From contig CAMBTF010000023.1 of the NCBI GenBank assembly GCA_945870545.1, positions 1-11,574 on the forward strand: a stretch of DNA of 11,574 bases, read 5' to 3'. Positions within the stretch are counted from its first letter, which is position 1; every line of letters starts with the position of its first letter. Positions 1 through 7,900 of the stretch are shown piece after piece. The DNA is from Akkermansia muciniphila. Its GTDB lineage: Bacteria; Verrucomicrobiota; Verrucomicrobiia; Verrucomicrobiales; Akkermansiaceae. Below the pieces are notes generated by a model, which saw nothing but the letters and a program-made list of their open reading frames with translations, was not told the origin of the DNA and searched no databases. Position numbers and translations under genes: made by a program.

Positions 1-810
1 CTTTTTTACCGCCAGTCCAGCTATTTCAGCGATGTCTATGAGCAATCCAACGTGGGTGGATCAATCTACATCCGTAAGCCGCTCACGGAGAAATCTTCCC
101 TGAAACTGGAATACCGCCTGGAAGAAATCGGTATCGATGTGGATAAAAACACCCCGCCCACTCCACCTTCTCTTTTTGAGAAGGAAGACGGCGATTTTAT
201 CCGTAGCGCTGTTACAATGAACTACCTTTATGACAACCGCGACAGCACGATCATGACTCGTACAGGTGAGCGGCTGGATGTCTCCCTTGCCATGGCGGGC
301 GCAATTTTCGGCGGTGACGTGGACACCCTCACGCTCTCCGCGCAAGGTGCGAAATACTGGAACCTCAAGTGGGACTCCATTCTCTCACTCAACGGTGAAA
401 TCGCCTTCGTAGATGCGATTGACGGCGACGTGCCGATCTTCGAGCGCATGTTCCTTGGTGGCGGGCGCACTCTCCGCGGATTCGAGTTTCGGGATATCGG
501 CGGAGATCGCGACGCTGCCTCCGGCGAGGTTCTGGGCGGTCAGTCGCTCGCCTTCCTGAGCGTGGAATACACCGTTCCCATCATCGAAACGGTGCGCGCC
601 GCCGTGTTTTATGACACGGGCTTCGTAAACTCTGACTCCTGGGACATCGGCCCGGACGATGTCTACAGCGACATCGGCCTCGGTATCCGCCTCAAGCTGC
701 CGATCAGCCCGGTCCCACTTGCTCTCGATTATGCCATCCCCGTGAGCTCTCCTGACGATGACGCGGACAAGGGCGGCCAGTTCAACTTCTACCTAAACTA
801 CGAGTATTAG
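1..810 (+). CDS. bamA: BamA/Omp85-family outer membrane protein, C-terminal barrel (5' truncated by window edge)
   Basis: This is the C-terminal 269 residues of an Omp85-superfamily beta-barrel, the protein class that inserts other barrel proteins into the outer membrane. The reading frame is open from base 1, so the true start and the POTRA domains lie outside the window; the GTG at 52 is an internal codon. The sequence alternates amphipathic strands, such as the paired segments near window residues 40-60 and 95-120. It carries the family's RGF motif (LRGFEF, window residues 158-163), which sits in the loop that folds into the barrel lumen. It ends in an aromatic C-terminal strand finishing in Tyr, as expected for a beta-signal. 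Without the POTRA region TamA or another Omp85 member cannot be excluded; BamA is the likeliest choice. The gene ends at TAG 808-810 and is followed by a strong terminator, so it is the last gene of its transcript. Confidence 0.85.
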   Translation, partial: LFYRQSSYFSDVYEQSNVGGSIYIRKPLTEKSSLKLEYRLEEIGIDVDKNTPPTPPSLFEKEDGDFIRSAVTMNYLYDNRDSTIMTRTGERLDVSLAMAGAIFGGDVDTLTLSAQGAKYWNLKWDSILSLNGEIAFVDAIDGDVPIFERMFLGGGRTLRGFEFRDIGGDRDAASGEVLGGQSLAFLSVEYTVPIIETVRAAVFYDTGFVNSDSWDIGPDDVYSDIGLGIRLKLPISPVPLALDYAIPVSSPDDDADKGGQFNFYLNYEY

Positions 811-832
811 GTCGTAGTCCGGTATTTTTCGG

Positions 833-866
833 AAACGGGATGCCCTTCGCGGGGTATCCCGTTTTT
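833..866 (+). terminator. Rho-independent terminator after the bamA-like gene
   Basis: The sequence AAACGGGAT at 833-841 pairs with ATCCCGTTT at 856-864. The stem continues inward through one G-U pair and three C-G pairs to a six-base loop, about 13 base pairs in all, and is followed by a T run (862-866). It begins 22 bp after the bamA-type stop codon. On the minus strand the stem is followed by only three T, so it should mainly end the plus-strand transcript. It lies 15 bp from the convergent rhomboid stop and may weakly serve both. Confidence 0.88.
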
Positions 867-881
867 GTTTCGGCACGGAGC

Positions 882-1676
882 CTAGCCGTTGCCTTCCCGT
901 TTCCCCCTCTCCCGGCGCAGGGCTTCGATCGTCACGCGCGGGCGCAGCATGAACCGTCCCGCAAGATAACCCGCCAACGAGCCACCGAGGTGGCAGGCAT
1001 GGCTGATGCGGAAAAGACCGGGGAAGAGATCGGAAAGCTGTGAGCCGAGCCGCGCCAACGGCCCGGTGGGTAGATCCGGGTTCAGGAGCGCGAGAATCAG
1101 GTTCGCAAGGATCACGCCCATGCCCAGCGATCTCCCGCTCACGAAAAAGGGAAAGTATCGCGACTCCGGCGAAAGCGTGGTGAGCAGCGCAAGGAACGCG
1201 AAGCAAACGGCCGAAGAGCCGACCAGCCTCTGCGAACCGGAGCCAAGGCTTGGCGAGAGCAGGAGGAAAAACAACCCACCCGCCAGCGCAGCGGTGATGG
1301 CCACAAAGCGTATCGTCCTTTTCCCCGAGATGTGCTCGACTTTCGATCCCAGCAGCAGGATGGCCGCGCCATTGAGAAGCAGATGCGCCCAATCGGCGTG
1401 TATAAAGGCGTAGCTGAGCGGCTGCCAGAAATCGCCGGATAGGAAATTCGGTTTCGCCAGCCCGAGCAGGATTTGAGCCTGCGTGAGCTTGTCCGGTGCG
1501 CTGTGTCCCGGGGGTAATACGAAATCCCAGATGACGGGAACCGCCTGGATGAGAATGAGAATCCGCAGGATCTGCCACGTCGCCTTCGCATCACGCAAAT
1601 GCCGGAACCCACGAGCAAACCGCCCGCCCGCGCCTCCCATTTCCACAATCGTTTCTGTTGAGGCGGGAGGAACCAT
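882..1676 (-). CDS. Rhomboid-family intramembrane serine protease
   Basis: This 264-residue polytopic membrane protein should cleave transmembrane substrates within the bilayer. The catalytic Ser is S155 in the motif LVGSSAV (rhomboid GxS), and the partner His is H229 in the last helix motif HLGGSLAGYLAGR. The conserved HADWAHLLLNG stretch (residues 93-103) holds H93, H98 and N102 of the second core helix, which help form the oxyanion site. Hydrophobic segments lie near residues 36-52, 88-110, 121-142, 152-172, 184-199 and 226-243, giving the six-helix core. All catalytic residues are present, so activity is expected; substrates are unknown. The N-terminal 30 residues and the Arg-rich C-terminus are cytoplasm-like tails. 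The ATG at 1676 is preferred because an AGGA lies about 8 bases upstream. Upstream is an AT-rich heptad array that supplies this AGGA. The gene is convergent with the bamA-type gene and has no co-directional neighbour. Confidence 0.92.
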   Translation of the reverse strand: MVPPASTETIVEMGGAGGRFARGFRHLRDAKATWQILRILILIQAVPVIWDFVLPPGHSAPDKLTQAQILLGLAKPNFLSGDFWQPLSYAFIHADWAHLLLNGAAILLLGSKVEHISGKRTIRFVAITAALAGGLFFLLLSPSLGSGSQRLVGSSAVCFAFLALLTTLSPESRYFPFFVSGRSLGMGVILANLILALLNPDLPTGPLARLGSQLSDLFPGLFRISHACHLGGSLAGYLAGRFMLRPRVTIEALRRERGKREGNG

Positions 1677-1681
1677 TTGAA

Positions 1682-1709
1682 AAATCCTAAACTTTGAATT
1701 TTAAACCCA
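1682..1709 (+). repeat. AT-rich heptad array 1 (upstream of the rhomboid gene)
   Basis: Four phased 7-bp units read on the plus strand: AAATCCT (1682), AAACTTT (1689), GAATTTT (1696) and AAACCCA (1703). Read on the minus strand, the first unit (AGGATTT) supplies the likely Shine-Dalgarno AGGA of the rhomboid gene. The same unit AAATCCT heads arrays 2 and 3 in this window, and AAACTTT recurs in array 4. Function is unknown. Confidence 0.55.
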
Positions 1710-1745
1710 GCCATCCTATAGCCTGGGATTTTTCAGGGTGGCTGG

Positions 1746-1771
1746 CGGGCGATCCCACTTACGATCGCCCG
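1746..1771 (+). promoter_or_regulatory. Perfect hairpin abutting the IS4-type transposase start
   Basis: CGGGCGATC at 1746-1754 is perfectly complementary to GATCGCCCG at 1763-1771, leaving an 8-base loop. The stem ends one base before the ATG at 1773. A stem here would hide the ribosome binding region of any transcript reading in from outside. Transposase mRNAs of IS10 and other IS4-family elements are known to be protected in this way against external transcription. The role here is inferred from position only. No Shine-Dalgarno sequence is visible apart from the stem. Confidence 0.45.
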
Positions 1772-1772
1772 G

Positions 1773-2097
1773 ATGACTAATCTCAAACCAACTAGAGCGA
1801 AGTTGCCCATCCTCACCCAGCTTTGCAAGCTGATCCCTTCCCATCTCGATGCCAGCCTCGCCAAGAAGCACGCCATCGACAAACAGGCGCGCACCTTTTC
1901 CGCGTGGAGCCATCTCGTCAGCCTGCTCTTCGCCCAACTCACCCACGCCACCAGCCTCAACGGTGTCTGTGACGCCCTTCGCAACCACTCCCGCTGGCTT
2001 GGCAGCCTGCGCGGCGCCACCGCCCTCCTTGGTCAGCGGCATGTCATGGGTGAAACACCTCCGCCGCCGCAACGCCGCTGCAAAGCTTCACCTGTGA
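1773..2097 (+). pseudogene. IS4-family transposase remnant (DUF4372 N-terminal part, frameshifted and truncated)
   Basis: The frame from ATG 1773 encodes a DUF4372-like N-terminus of an IS4-family DDE transposase. The recognisable core is ARTFSAWSHLVSLLFAQLTH, followed by SLNGVCDALRNH and a LRGAT segment near residues 78-83. After LRGAT the homology seems to continue in the frame starting at 2023 (PSLVSGMSWVKHLRRRN, then AAAKLHL), which fits the family's GLSHAN-like stretch and then meets TGA at 2095-2097. One extra base near 2016-2024 would explain this. Nothing resembling the catalytic DDE domain follows, so only about 100 of the usual 370-440 codons remain. The left end of the element probably lies between 1715 and 1745. 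No matching right end or target duplication was seen. The remnant sits directly upstream of the kinase gene, and from 2098 to 2236 I see no recognisable feature. Confidence 0.75.
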
Positions 2098-2236
2098 CTC
2101 AACCTCCAGAAGTTTTTGCCTCCTCCACCATCGTCGAGGAAGCCTCCCGCCACGACGCCCCCCCTTTCTCCCGCAGAAAGCAAATTCCTTGCAGTCTGGT
2201 TCGACTCCGCACGCGGTATGCTCCATACTCACCCAA

Positions 2237-4174
2237 GTGACGCGCCTCGCCTCTATGTTCTTTTCCCTGGTCCTGCCGCTCGCCGCTCAGGATGTGCTCA
2301 CCAGCGCCGACGCCATCGCCCACCACCCCGACAACGATCCTAAGAACCAGCCGCGCGTTTCCCTTGAGGCGACGGTCACGCACATCGATCCCTCGGGGAC
2401 CATCTTCGTCGCGGACGGGACGGGGGCGACTTTCCTCTCCCGCGTGAAAAACTTCCGCGCCTACTACCCGGGCCAGGTGCTCTCCGTGAAAGGCACGCGC
2501 ATCCCGGGGCTGTTCATCGGCGGAATCACCCCCGTGGAAATCGAGGTGGTGGGCAGAACCCCGCCGCCCGCGCCGCACTCGGCGACCTTGCAGGAGCTTT
2601 CCTCCGGCAGGTACCACTACCAGCTCGTCTCCGTGGAGGGGATAGGTAGGAGCGTGAAAAGGGAGGGCGAGACCTCCGCCGTGCTCCGGCTTTCGGTGCC
2701 GGGTGGGATCGTTTCCGTAAGGATCGATCAGGCGTCGGGCGATCTGGATTACATGGTGGACGCGGAGCTTTCGGTGACAGGGCTGGCGGCGGGTGGCATC
2801 GATGACCGGAGGCAGCTGGTCGATCCCTATCTGATGGCTGTTCTGCCGGAGGCGGTGGAGGTGCTGGAAGACGCACCCGGGACGCCTCCCGAAACGACGG
2901 TCGCGGCGCTGCTCAAAGGCTGGGACACACCTTCGCACAGGGTCGCGGTCCGAGGGACCGCTTTATCGCCGGTCTTGAACGGCTCGATTTTCATCCGGGA
3001 CGAAACGGGGACGATGAAAATCATTCCCAATGCTCCCGTGAAAGTGGTGCCGGGTATGGAAGTGGTGGCTACGGGCTTCCCCGAGAGGGGGCCTTTTTCC
3101 CCTTTCCTCGACTGGGCAGAGGTGCGACCCGGGGACGACATACTGACCTCCCCCCACATCACCGTGGTGGACGGGAGTATCATCACCAGCGCGGCGCTGG
3201 ACGCAGATCTGGTAACGGCCGAGGGAATCCTCACCGGTGCCAACGCCCACGTGCTTACGCTGGAAGAAAACGAAATCCAGGTCCAGGTGGAGGATCCAGC
3301 GAATGTGTTGGCGGGGGTGGAACCTGGCAGCAAGGTACGGCTCACGGGAATCTGGCAGGTGATGGCCACGGAAACGGGTGGTTACAGCGCGAGGCCATCA
3401 TCCTTCTCCCTGCTGCTCCGTTACGCGGATGATGTGGAGATTGTCTCCGCGCCGCCGTGGTGGACCCCGCGCAGGCTCGCCATCCTGCTCGGCGTCATTT
3501 TCGCCGCCGCCCTGCTCGCCCTCGTGTGGGCCGCGATGCTGCGTCTCCAGGTTGCCAAACAGGTGAGGCTCATCGAGGCGCAGACCCAGCAGGAGGCCGT
3601 AATTGAGGAGCGCCAGCGCATCGCCCGCGAATTCCACGACACCCTTGAGCAGGAGCTTGCAGGACTTTCCCTCCGGCTCGATGCCGCCCTGCCCCGCGTA
3701 CCGGACGAGACCGCCAGTACACTTCTCAGCCAGCTGCGGAAACTCCTTTTCCGCCTCCAGACGGAGACCCGGGACTTCGTCTGGGATCTGCGCGATGAAA
3801 GCCGCGCCCTGGCTTCCTTCGATGTCTCCCTGGAAAAACTCGTCGATCATCTCCGCACCACGTCCCCCATCCCCATCCACGTGGAGGCCGCTCCCTCCGC
3901 CCTCCCCGCCCTGCACCAGCACCACCTCCTCCGCATCATTAGGGAGGCGATCCACAACGCCGCGAAGTATTCGCGCGCAACCGCCATCCACGTGACATTC
4001 CGGGACAAGTCCTTGCGTATCACCGACGATGGAATTGGCTTCGACCCCGCAAGCATCCCTTCCGGCCACTTCGGCCTCCAGGGAATGAGGGAACGTGCCA
4101 AGAAGATCAACGCGAAGCTGGACATCGCCACCTCCCCCTCCGGCGGCACCACCATCGCCGTCACATTTCCCTAA
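2237..4174 (+). CDS. Membrane sensor histidine kinase with OB-like repeat ectodomain (NarL/HPK7 type)
   Basis: This is the sensor half of a two-component system. I chose GTG 2237 (645 residues) because it gives a proper signal sequence (MTRLAS, then a hydrophobic MFFSLVLPLA and AAQ). The frame is open back to a TTG at 2189, and an ATG at 2255 lacks any basic residue. No Shine-Dalgarno is visible. Residues about 20-405 form an exported region of four beta-rich, OB-like repeats (roughly 40-108, 125-212, 234-298, 324-405), with phrases such as GTIFVADGTGATF and GSIFIRDETGTM. One transmembrane helix follows (414-434). The cytoplasmic part has a HisKA_3 H-box (ERQRIAREFHDTLEQ, phosphorylated His H467) and an HATPase domain with N-box REAIHNAAKYS (N574), G1 box DDGIGFD (597-603) and G2 box GHFGLQGMRERA. 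No HAMP or PAS domain intervenes. The stop is 9 bp before the response regulator. The ligand is unknown. The IS remnant upstream may have replaced the native promoter. Confidence 0.92.
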   Translation: MTRLASMFFSLVLPLAAQDVLTSADAIAHHPDNDPKNQPRVSLEATVTHIDPSGTIFVADGTGATFLSRVKNFRAYYPGQVLSVKGTRIPGLFIGGITPVEIEVVGRTPPPAPHSATLQELSSGRYHYQLVSVEGIGRSVKREGETSAVLRLSVPGGIVSVRIDQASGDLDYMVDAELSVTGLAAGGIDDRRQLVDPYLMAVLPEAVEVLEDAPGTPPETTVAALLKGWDTPSHRVAVRGTALSPVLNGSIFIRDETGTMKIIPNAPVKVVPGMEVVATGFPERGPFSPFLDWAEVRPGDDILTSPHITVVDGSIITSAALDADLVTAEGILTGANAHVLTLEENEIQVQVEDPANVLAGVEPGSKVRLTGIWQVMATETGGYSARPSSFSLLLRYADDVEIVSAPPWWTPRRLAILLGVIFAAALLALVWAAMLRLQVAKQVRLIEAQTQQEAVIEERQRIAREFHDTLEQELAGLSLRLDAALPRVPDETASTLLSQLRKLLFRLQTETRDFVWDLRDESRALASFDVSLEKLVDHLRTTSPIPIHVEAAPSALPALHQHHLLRIIREAIHNAAKYSRATAIHVTFRDKSLRITDDGIGFDPASIPSGHFGLQGMRERAKKINAKLDIATSPSGGTTIAVTFP

Positions 4175-4183
4175 ACCAAACCC

Positions 4184-4819
4184 ATGAGCAAACCCACCAC
4201 CCGCATCCTCCTCTGCGACGACCATTTCGTGGTTCGCTCCGGCTTGGCAGCATCCCTTTCCCTTGAGCAGGATCTAGAAATCATCGCCGAGGCATCCGAC
4301 GCGGTGGAGGCGGTGGCCGCCTACGAAAAACACAGGCCCGACCTCGTGCTCATGGATCTCCAACTCGGCGAGACCAGCGGGATCATTGCCACGGAAGTCA
4401 TCCGCAAGGCCGATCCGAAAGCCCGCATCCTCGTCTTCTCTTCCTTCGCCCGCGACGAGGACATCCACCGCGCGATCATCGCCGGGGCGCTGGGCTACTT
4501 GCAGAAAGCCGCGCCGCGCGAGGATCTTCTGGAAGCCGTTCGCACCGTCGCCTCCGCCCAGCGCTACCTTCCGCCGGTGATTGCCGCCCGACTCGCGGAC
4601 CGCATCGGCCGCCCGGAGCCATCCCCCCGCGAACGCGAAATCCTGACGCTCATCGCCAGCGGCCTCAGCAACAAGGAGATCGCCCCAGCCCTCGGCGTTT
4701 CCGAGGAAACGGTGAAACACCACGTCAGCAACCTGCTCGCGAAGCTCGATGTCCGCGACCGTACCCAGGCGGTGACGGAAGCCTTGCGCCGCGGCCTGAT
4801 CGATATCCGGACGCGGTAG
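4184..4819 (+). CDS. NarL/FixJ-family two-component response regulator (REC + LuxR-type HTH)
   Basis: This 211-residue protein is the expected partner of the preceding kinase: the genes are 9 bp apart in the same direction. The N-terminal receiver domain (about 6-122) has the acidic pair D12/D13, the phospho-acceptor D58 in VLMDLQLG, the switch Ser S86 in VFSS and the conserved K108 in GYLQKAA. After a short linker, a LuxR-type helix-turn-helix spans about 147-205, with the typical PSPREREILTLIASGLSNKEI and VSEETVKHHVSNLLAKL segments (recognition helix around 173-187). All residues needed for phosphorylation and DNA binding are present, so it should be a functional transcription factor. Targets are not known. 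The next gene begins 99 bp downstream behind an inverted repeat, making the PSD1/DUF1501 pair a candidate target. The start ATG at 4184 fits the family length; no clear Shine-Dalgarno is present. Confidence 0.95.
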   Translation: MSKPTTRILLCDDHFVVRSGLAASLSLEQDLEIIAEASDAVEAVAAYEKHRPDLVLMDLQLGETSGIIATEVIRKADPKARILVFSSFARDEDIHRAIIAGALGYLQKAAPREDLLEAVRTVASAQRYLPPVIAARLADRIGRPEPSPREREILTLIASGLSNKEIAPALGVSEETVKHHVSNLLAKLDVRDRTQAVTEALRRGLIDIRTR

Positions 4820-4873
4820 CCCTCCAGCTTCGCATCCCCCAAACGGGGAGGTTTCCGCCCCCCCGATCACTTC

Positions 4874-4915
4874 TTTGACCTAGTCCCCGAAATTCCGTAG
4901 GTCTATCTGGTCAAA
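4874..4915 (+). promoter_or_regulatory. Overlapping inverted repeats / possible promoter before the PSD1 gene
   Basis: TTTGACC (4874-4880) is the exact reverse complement of GGTCAAA (4909-4915). Within the same stretch GACCTA (4877-4882) is the reverse complement of TAGGTC (4898-4903). The two pairings share GACC, so they exclude each other in RNA. The second arm of the outer repeat ends 3 bases before the ATG at 4919. TTGACC (4875-4880) followed after 17 bp by TAGGTC could also be a sigma70-like -35/-10 pair, with a good -35 and a poor -10. The element could be an operator, a promoter or a translation-control hairpin; sequence alone does not decide. Confidence 0.35.
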
Positions 4916-4918
4916 CCC

Positions 4919-7900
4919 ATGAAGCGCACTCTTTCCATACTTGCACTGTCTTCCGCTGCCCTTTTCGCCCTGACGGATTCAGCACAAAACGACACCACGA
5001 CCGTCCCCGGCGTGAAGCCGATCGCGAAATGGACCTTCGAGGGCAAGGAGCCCGGTATCCCAGAGAAAGGGGCGAAGACCGAACCCAACGGCCCGCAGCC
5101 GCCCGTACACCCAAACTTCACCAAGGACAACAAGGCTCTCAATCTCAACGGCAACAGCCAGTCCCTCGTCGTGAAGGAATCCGATTTCCCGGAGGAAAAC
5201 TTCCGCTTCACCAACGGCGATACCATCACGCTGGAGGCATGGATTTATCCTTCCGAAGTGAAAAACAACGGCTACCTCTACATCATCGGTAAGGGTCGCA
5301 ACCGGAATCCGGAGTTCACCAGCGAAAACCAGAACTGGGCGCTTCGCCTCGATGGCAAGGCCAGCCCGAGCTTCCTTTTCCGCAGCCGAGATCCCGAAAC
5401 CAAGGCCGAAGAATACCACCGCTGGACCGCCTCCAAAGGCATCGCGACCGGCGGCTGGCACCACGTCGCCCTCACCTACACGTTCGGGAAACCGGAATCC
5501 ATCGCCGCCTACGTCAATGGCGAGAAGGTCACCCAAGGCATATGGGACATGGCCGGGCCGACCAAGCTCCCTCCCGTCACCGATGCGGACAACATCGTTA
5601 TCGGCTCCGGCAATCGCGGAGGTGCTGAAAATTCTTTCAACGGCGCGCTTGATGAGGTGGCGATCTACCGCGGGCCGCTCCCTGATGCCGTCATCGCCAG
5701 CCGCTACGTTTTCGTCCCGCCACCGCCGTCCATCAATCCCGATGAGATCCCCGCCGGAAAAGTAATCGTCCAGATCTGTGAAAAGGGCGTGCCCACAGAT
5801 GCCGCCTGGCCGAAGATGGAGCCGCAGGCGACGGAGACCTATGTGAGAGATGCGTTCGGCTTCCACGAACTCCCCCACAAATACGTCTCCACTGGAGTCC
5901 GCGGCGACCGCCCGCTCCCCTTGTTCCTCCGCACCGCCGCGAAAATTACCCTCCCGAAAGGCAAGCACCGCCTGCTCATGCGCGGTCGCGGCGCCACCCG
6001 CCTTTCCATCGATGGCGAGCAGATGATGATCACCGAATTCCCGAGCAGCGACCTCCAAGGACACGGCCGCATCTCCTCCCAGAACGACTTCCTCGATCTC
6101 GGCGATCCCGATTTCCGTTTTATCCAGCCCGGCGATCACGAGGCATGGATCGAGTATAATTCCGACGGCAAGGAACACCTCTTCGTGTTCGAGAAAATGA
6201 TCGGCACCAACGGCATGCGCCCGGAGCTCGGCGAGCTTGTTCTCGCCGTTTCCCTCGAAGGAACAGAGGAATGGCAGCTCGTCAGCCCCGGAAAAACCGT
6301 CATCCCCTACAACGACGAATCCTGGCAAGCCTACCACGCGAAAGAGAAAGCATGGTTGGCCGGGCAAAACGCAAAACTCCGCGCCGCTGCCCGCGAAAAG
6401 CACGCCGCCTACTGGACGAAGCGTCGCGAAGCGGCTTCCGCATACCTCGCCTCCACGGAGGACGTCCCCGTCCCGGATGCGATCCCGGGCATGGCAGCTC
6501 TCAACGCCATCGACCATTTCATCAACGCGAAGATCAAGGAGGTGGAGAAACAATACCAGGAGATCGACCCGAAGAAGGTGAACTTCTACCGCGAGATCCT
6601 CCCGATTTTCGAAAACAAATGTTTCTCCTGCCACCAGGGCGGCAAGACCAAGGGCGGGCTTAAGCTCGACTCCCGCATATACGCTTTCGAAGGCGGCAAG
6701 GAGGACGGCCCCGGCATCGTCCCCGGCGATGCACACGATTCCGCTATCTTCCTCCGCGTCACGGACGAGGACGAGGACTACGTGATGCCTCCGAAGGGTG
6801 ACAAACTCACCAAGAACGAAGTCGAGCTTCTCGAAAAGTGGATCAACGAAGGCGCGCACTGGCCGGATATGGACGTGCAGTCCATGGAGATCACCGCGCT
6901 ATCCGATGACCTCACCTTCCTCCGCCGCATCTTCCTCGATACTGTCGGCGTCCCCCCGACCCTCAACGACATCGAGGATTTCACCGCAGACACATCGAAG
7001 GACAAGCGCACCAAAATAATCGACAAACTCCTCGAAGACCCACGCTGGGCAGACAAGTGGATGGGCTACTGGCAGGACGTGCTCGCGGAAAACCCGAACA
7101 TCATCAACCCCACCCTCAATAACACCGGCCCGTTCCGCTGGTGGATCCACGAGTCCCTGCTCGATAACAAGCCGATGGATCTCATCGTCACGGAGCTCAT
7201 CCGGATGGACGGCTCCAACCGCTTCGGTGGCCCCGCCGGATTCGGAGTGGCCACCGGGAACGACGCCCCGATGGCGGCCAAAGGCACCATTGTTTCCTCC
7301 GCCTTCATGGGTGTGGAAATGAAATGCGCCCGCTGCCACGACGCTCCCGCGCACACCTACTTGCAGCAGGATCTTTTTGAAATCGCCGCAATGCTCCAGA
7401 CCTCACCGATCAAGGTTCCCACCACCTCCTCGGTGCCCATGGACAAGCTCCACCAAGGTGGCCGCAAATCACTCATCGAAGTCACGCTGAAACCCGGCAC
7501 CACCGTCAAACCCGCGTGGCCTTTCGAGAAAATGATCTCCACGGAAACCGGCAAGCAACTCGCCGAAAACCCTTCCGACACCCGCGATCTCCTAGCCGCC
7601 CTCATCACCGCCCCGCAGAACGAGCGCTTCGCACTGGTCGGCGCCAACCGCGTCTGGAAACAGATCATGTCGCGCGGTATCGTGGACACGGTGGAGGACT
7701 GGCAGAAATCCGAACCCACCCATCCCGAACTGATGAAATGGCTGGGCCGCGAGTTCGTCCGCTCCGGCTATGACATGAAGGCCATCGCCCGCCTGATCTT
7801 CACATCCCATACCTACCAGCGCGCTTCCGATCCCACCCTGTTGCGCACCAGCCCGCTCTTCAACGCGCCGGCTCCACGCAGGCTCAGCGCCGAGCAGATC

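Noticed and set aside
793..1578. A 261-codon minus-strand frame overlapping the rhomboid gene
   Set aside because: The rhomboid frame has intact catalytic motifs and helices; this frame is Arg/Ala/Pro-rich with no domain and overlaps the terminator.
1682..1709. Resemblance of AAATCCT/AAACCC units to plant-type telomere repeats (CCCTAAA)
   Set aside because: The units are degenerate, few and intergenic in a bacterial chromosome; only the 7-bp length and A-rich half are shared, so the likeness is taken as chance.
1849..2097. An apparent separate 82-codon gene
   Set aside because: Its first part is a shadow of the transposase frame and only its end (from 2023) shows transposase-like sequence, so it is better explained by a frameshift.
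3398..4225. A 275-codon minus-strand frame antisense to the kinase
   Set aside because: The kinase frame carries all H, N, G1 and G2 boxes; the antisense protein is Gly/Glu/Val-rich shadow sequence.
4979..6859. A 626-codon open frame on the minus strand
   Set aside because: It lies wholly antisense to the well-supported LamG/PA14-like/PSD1 gene. Its protein is Val/Gly/Glu-rich, as expected for the complement of C-ending codons, and shows no recognisable domain.
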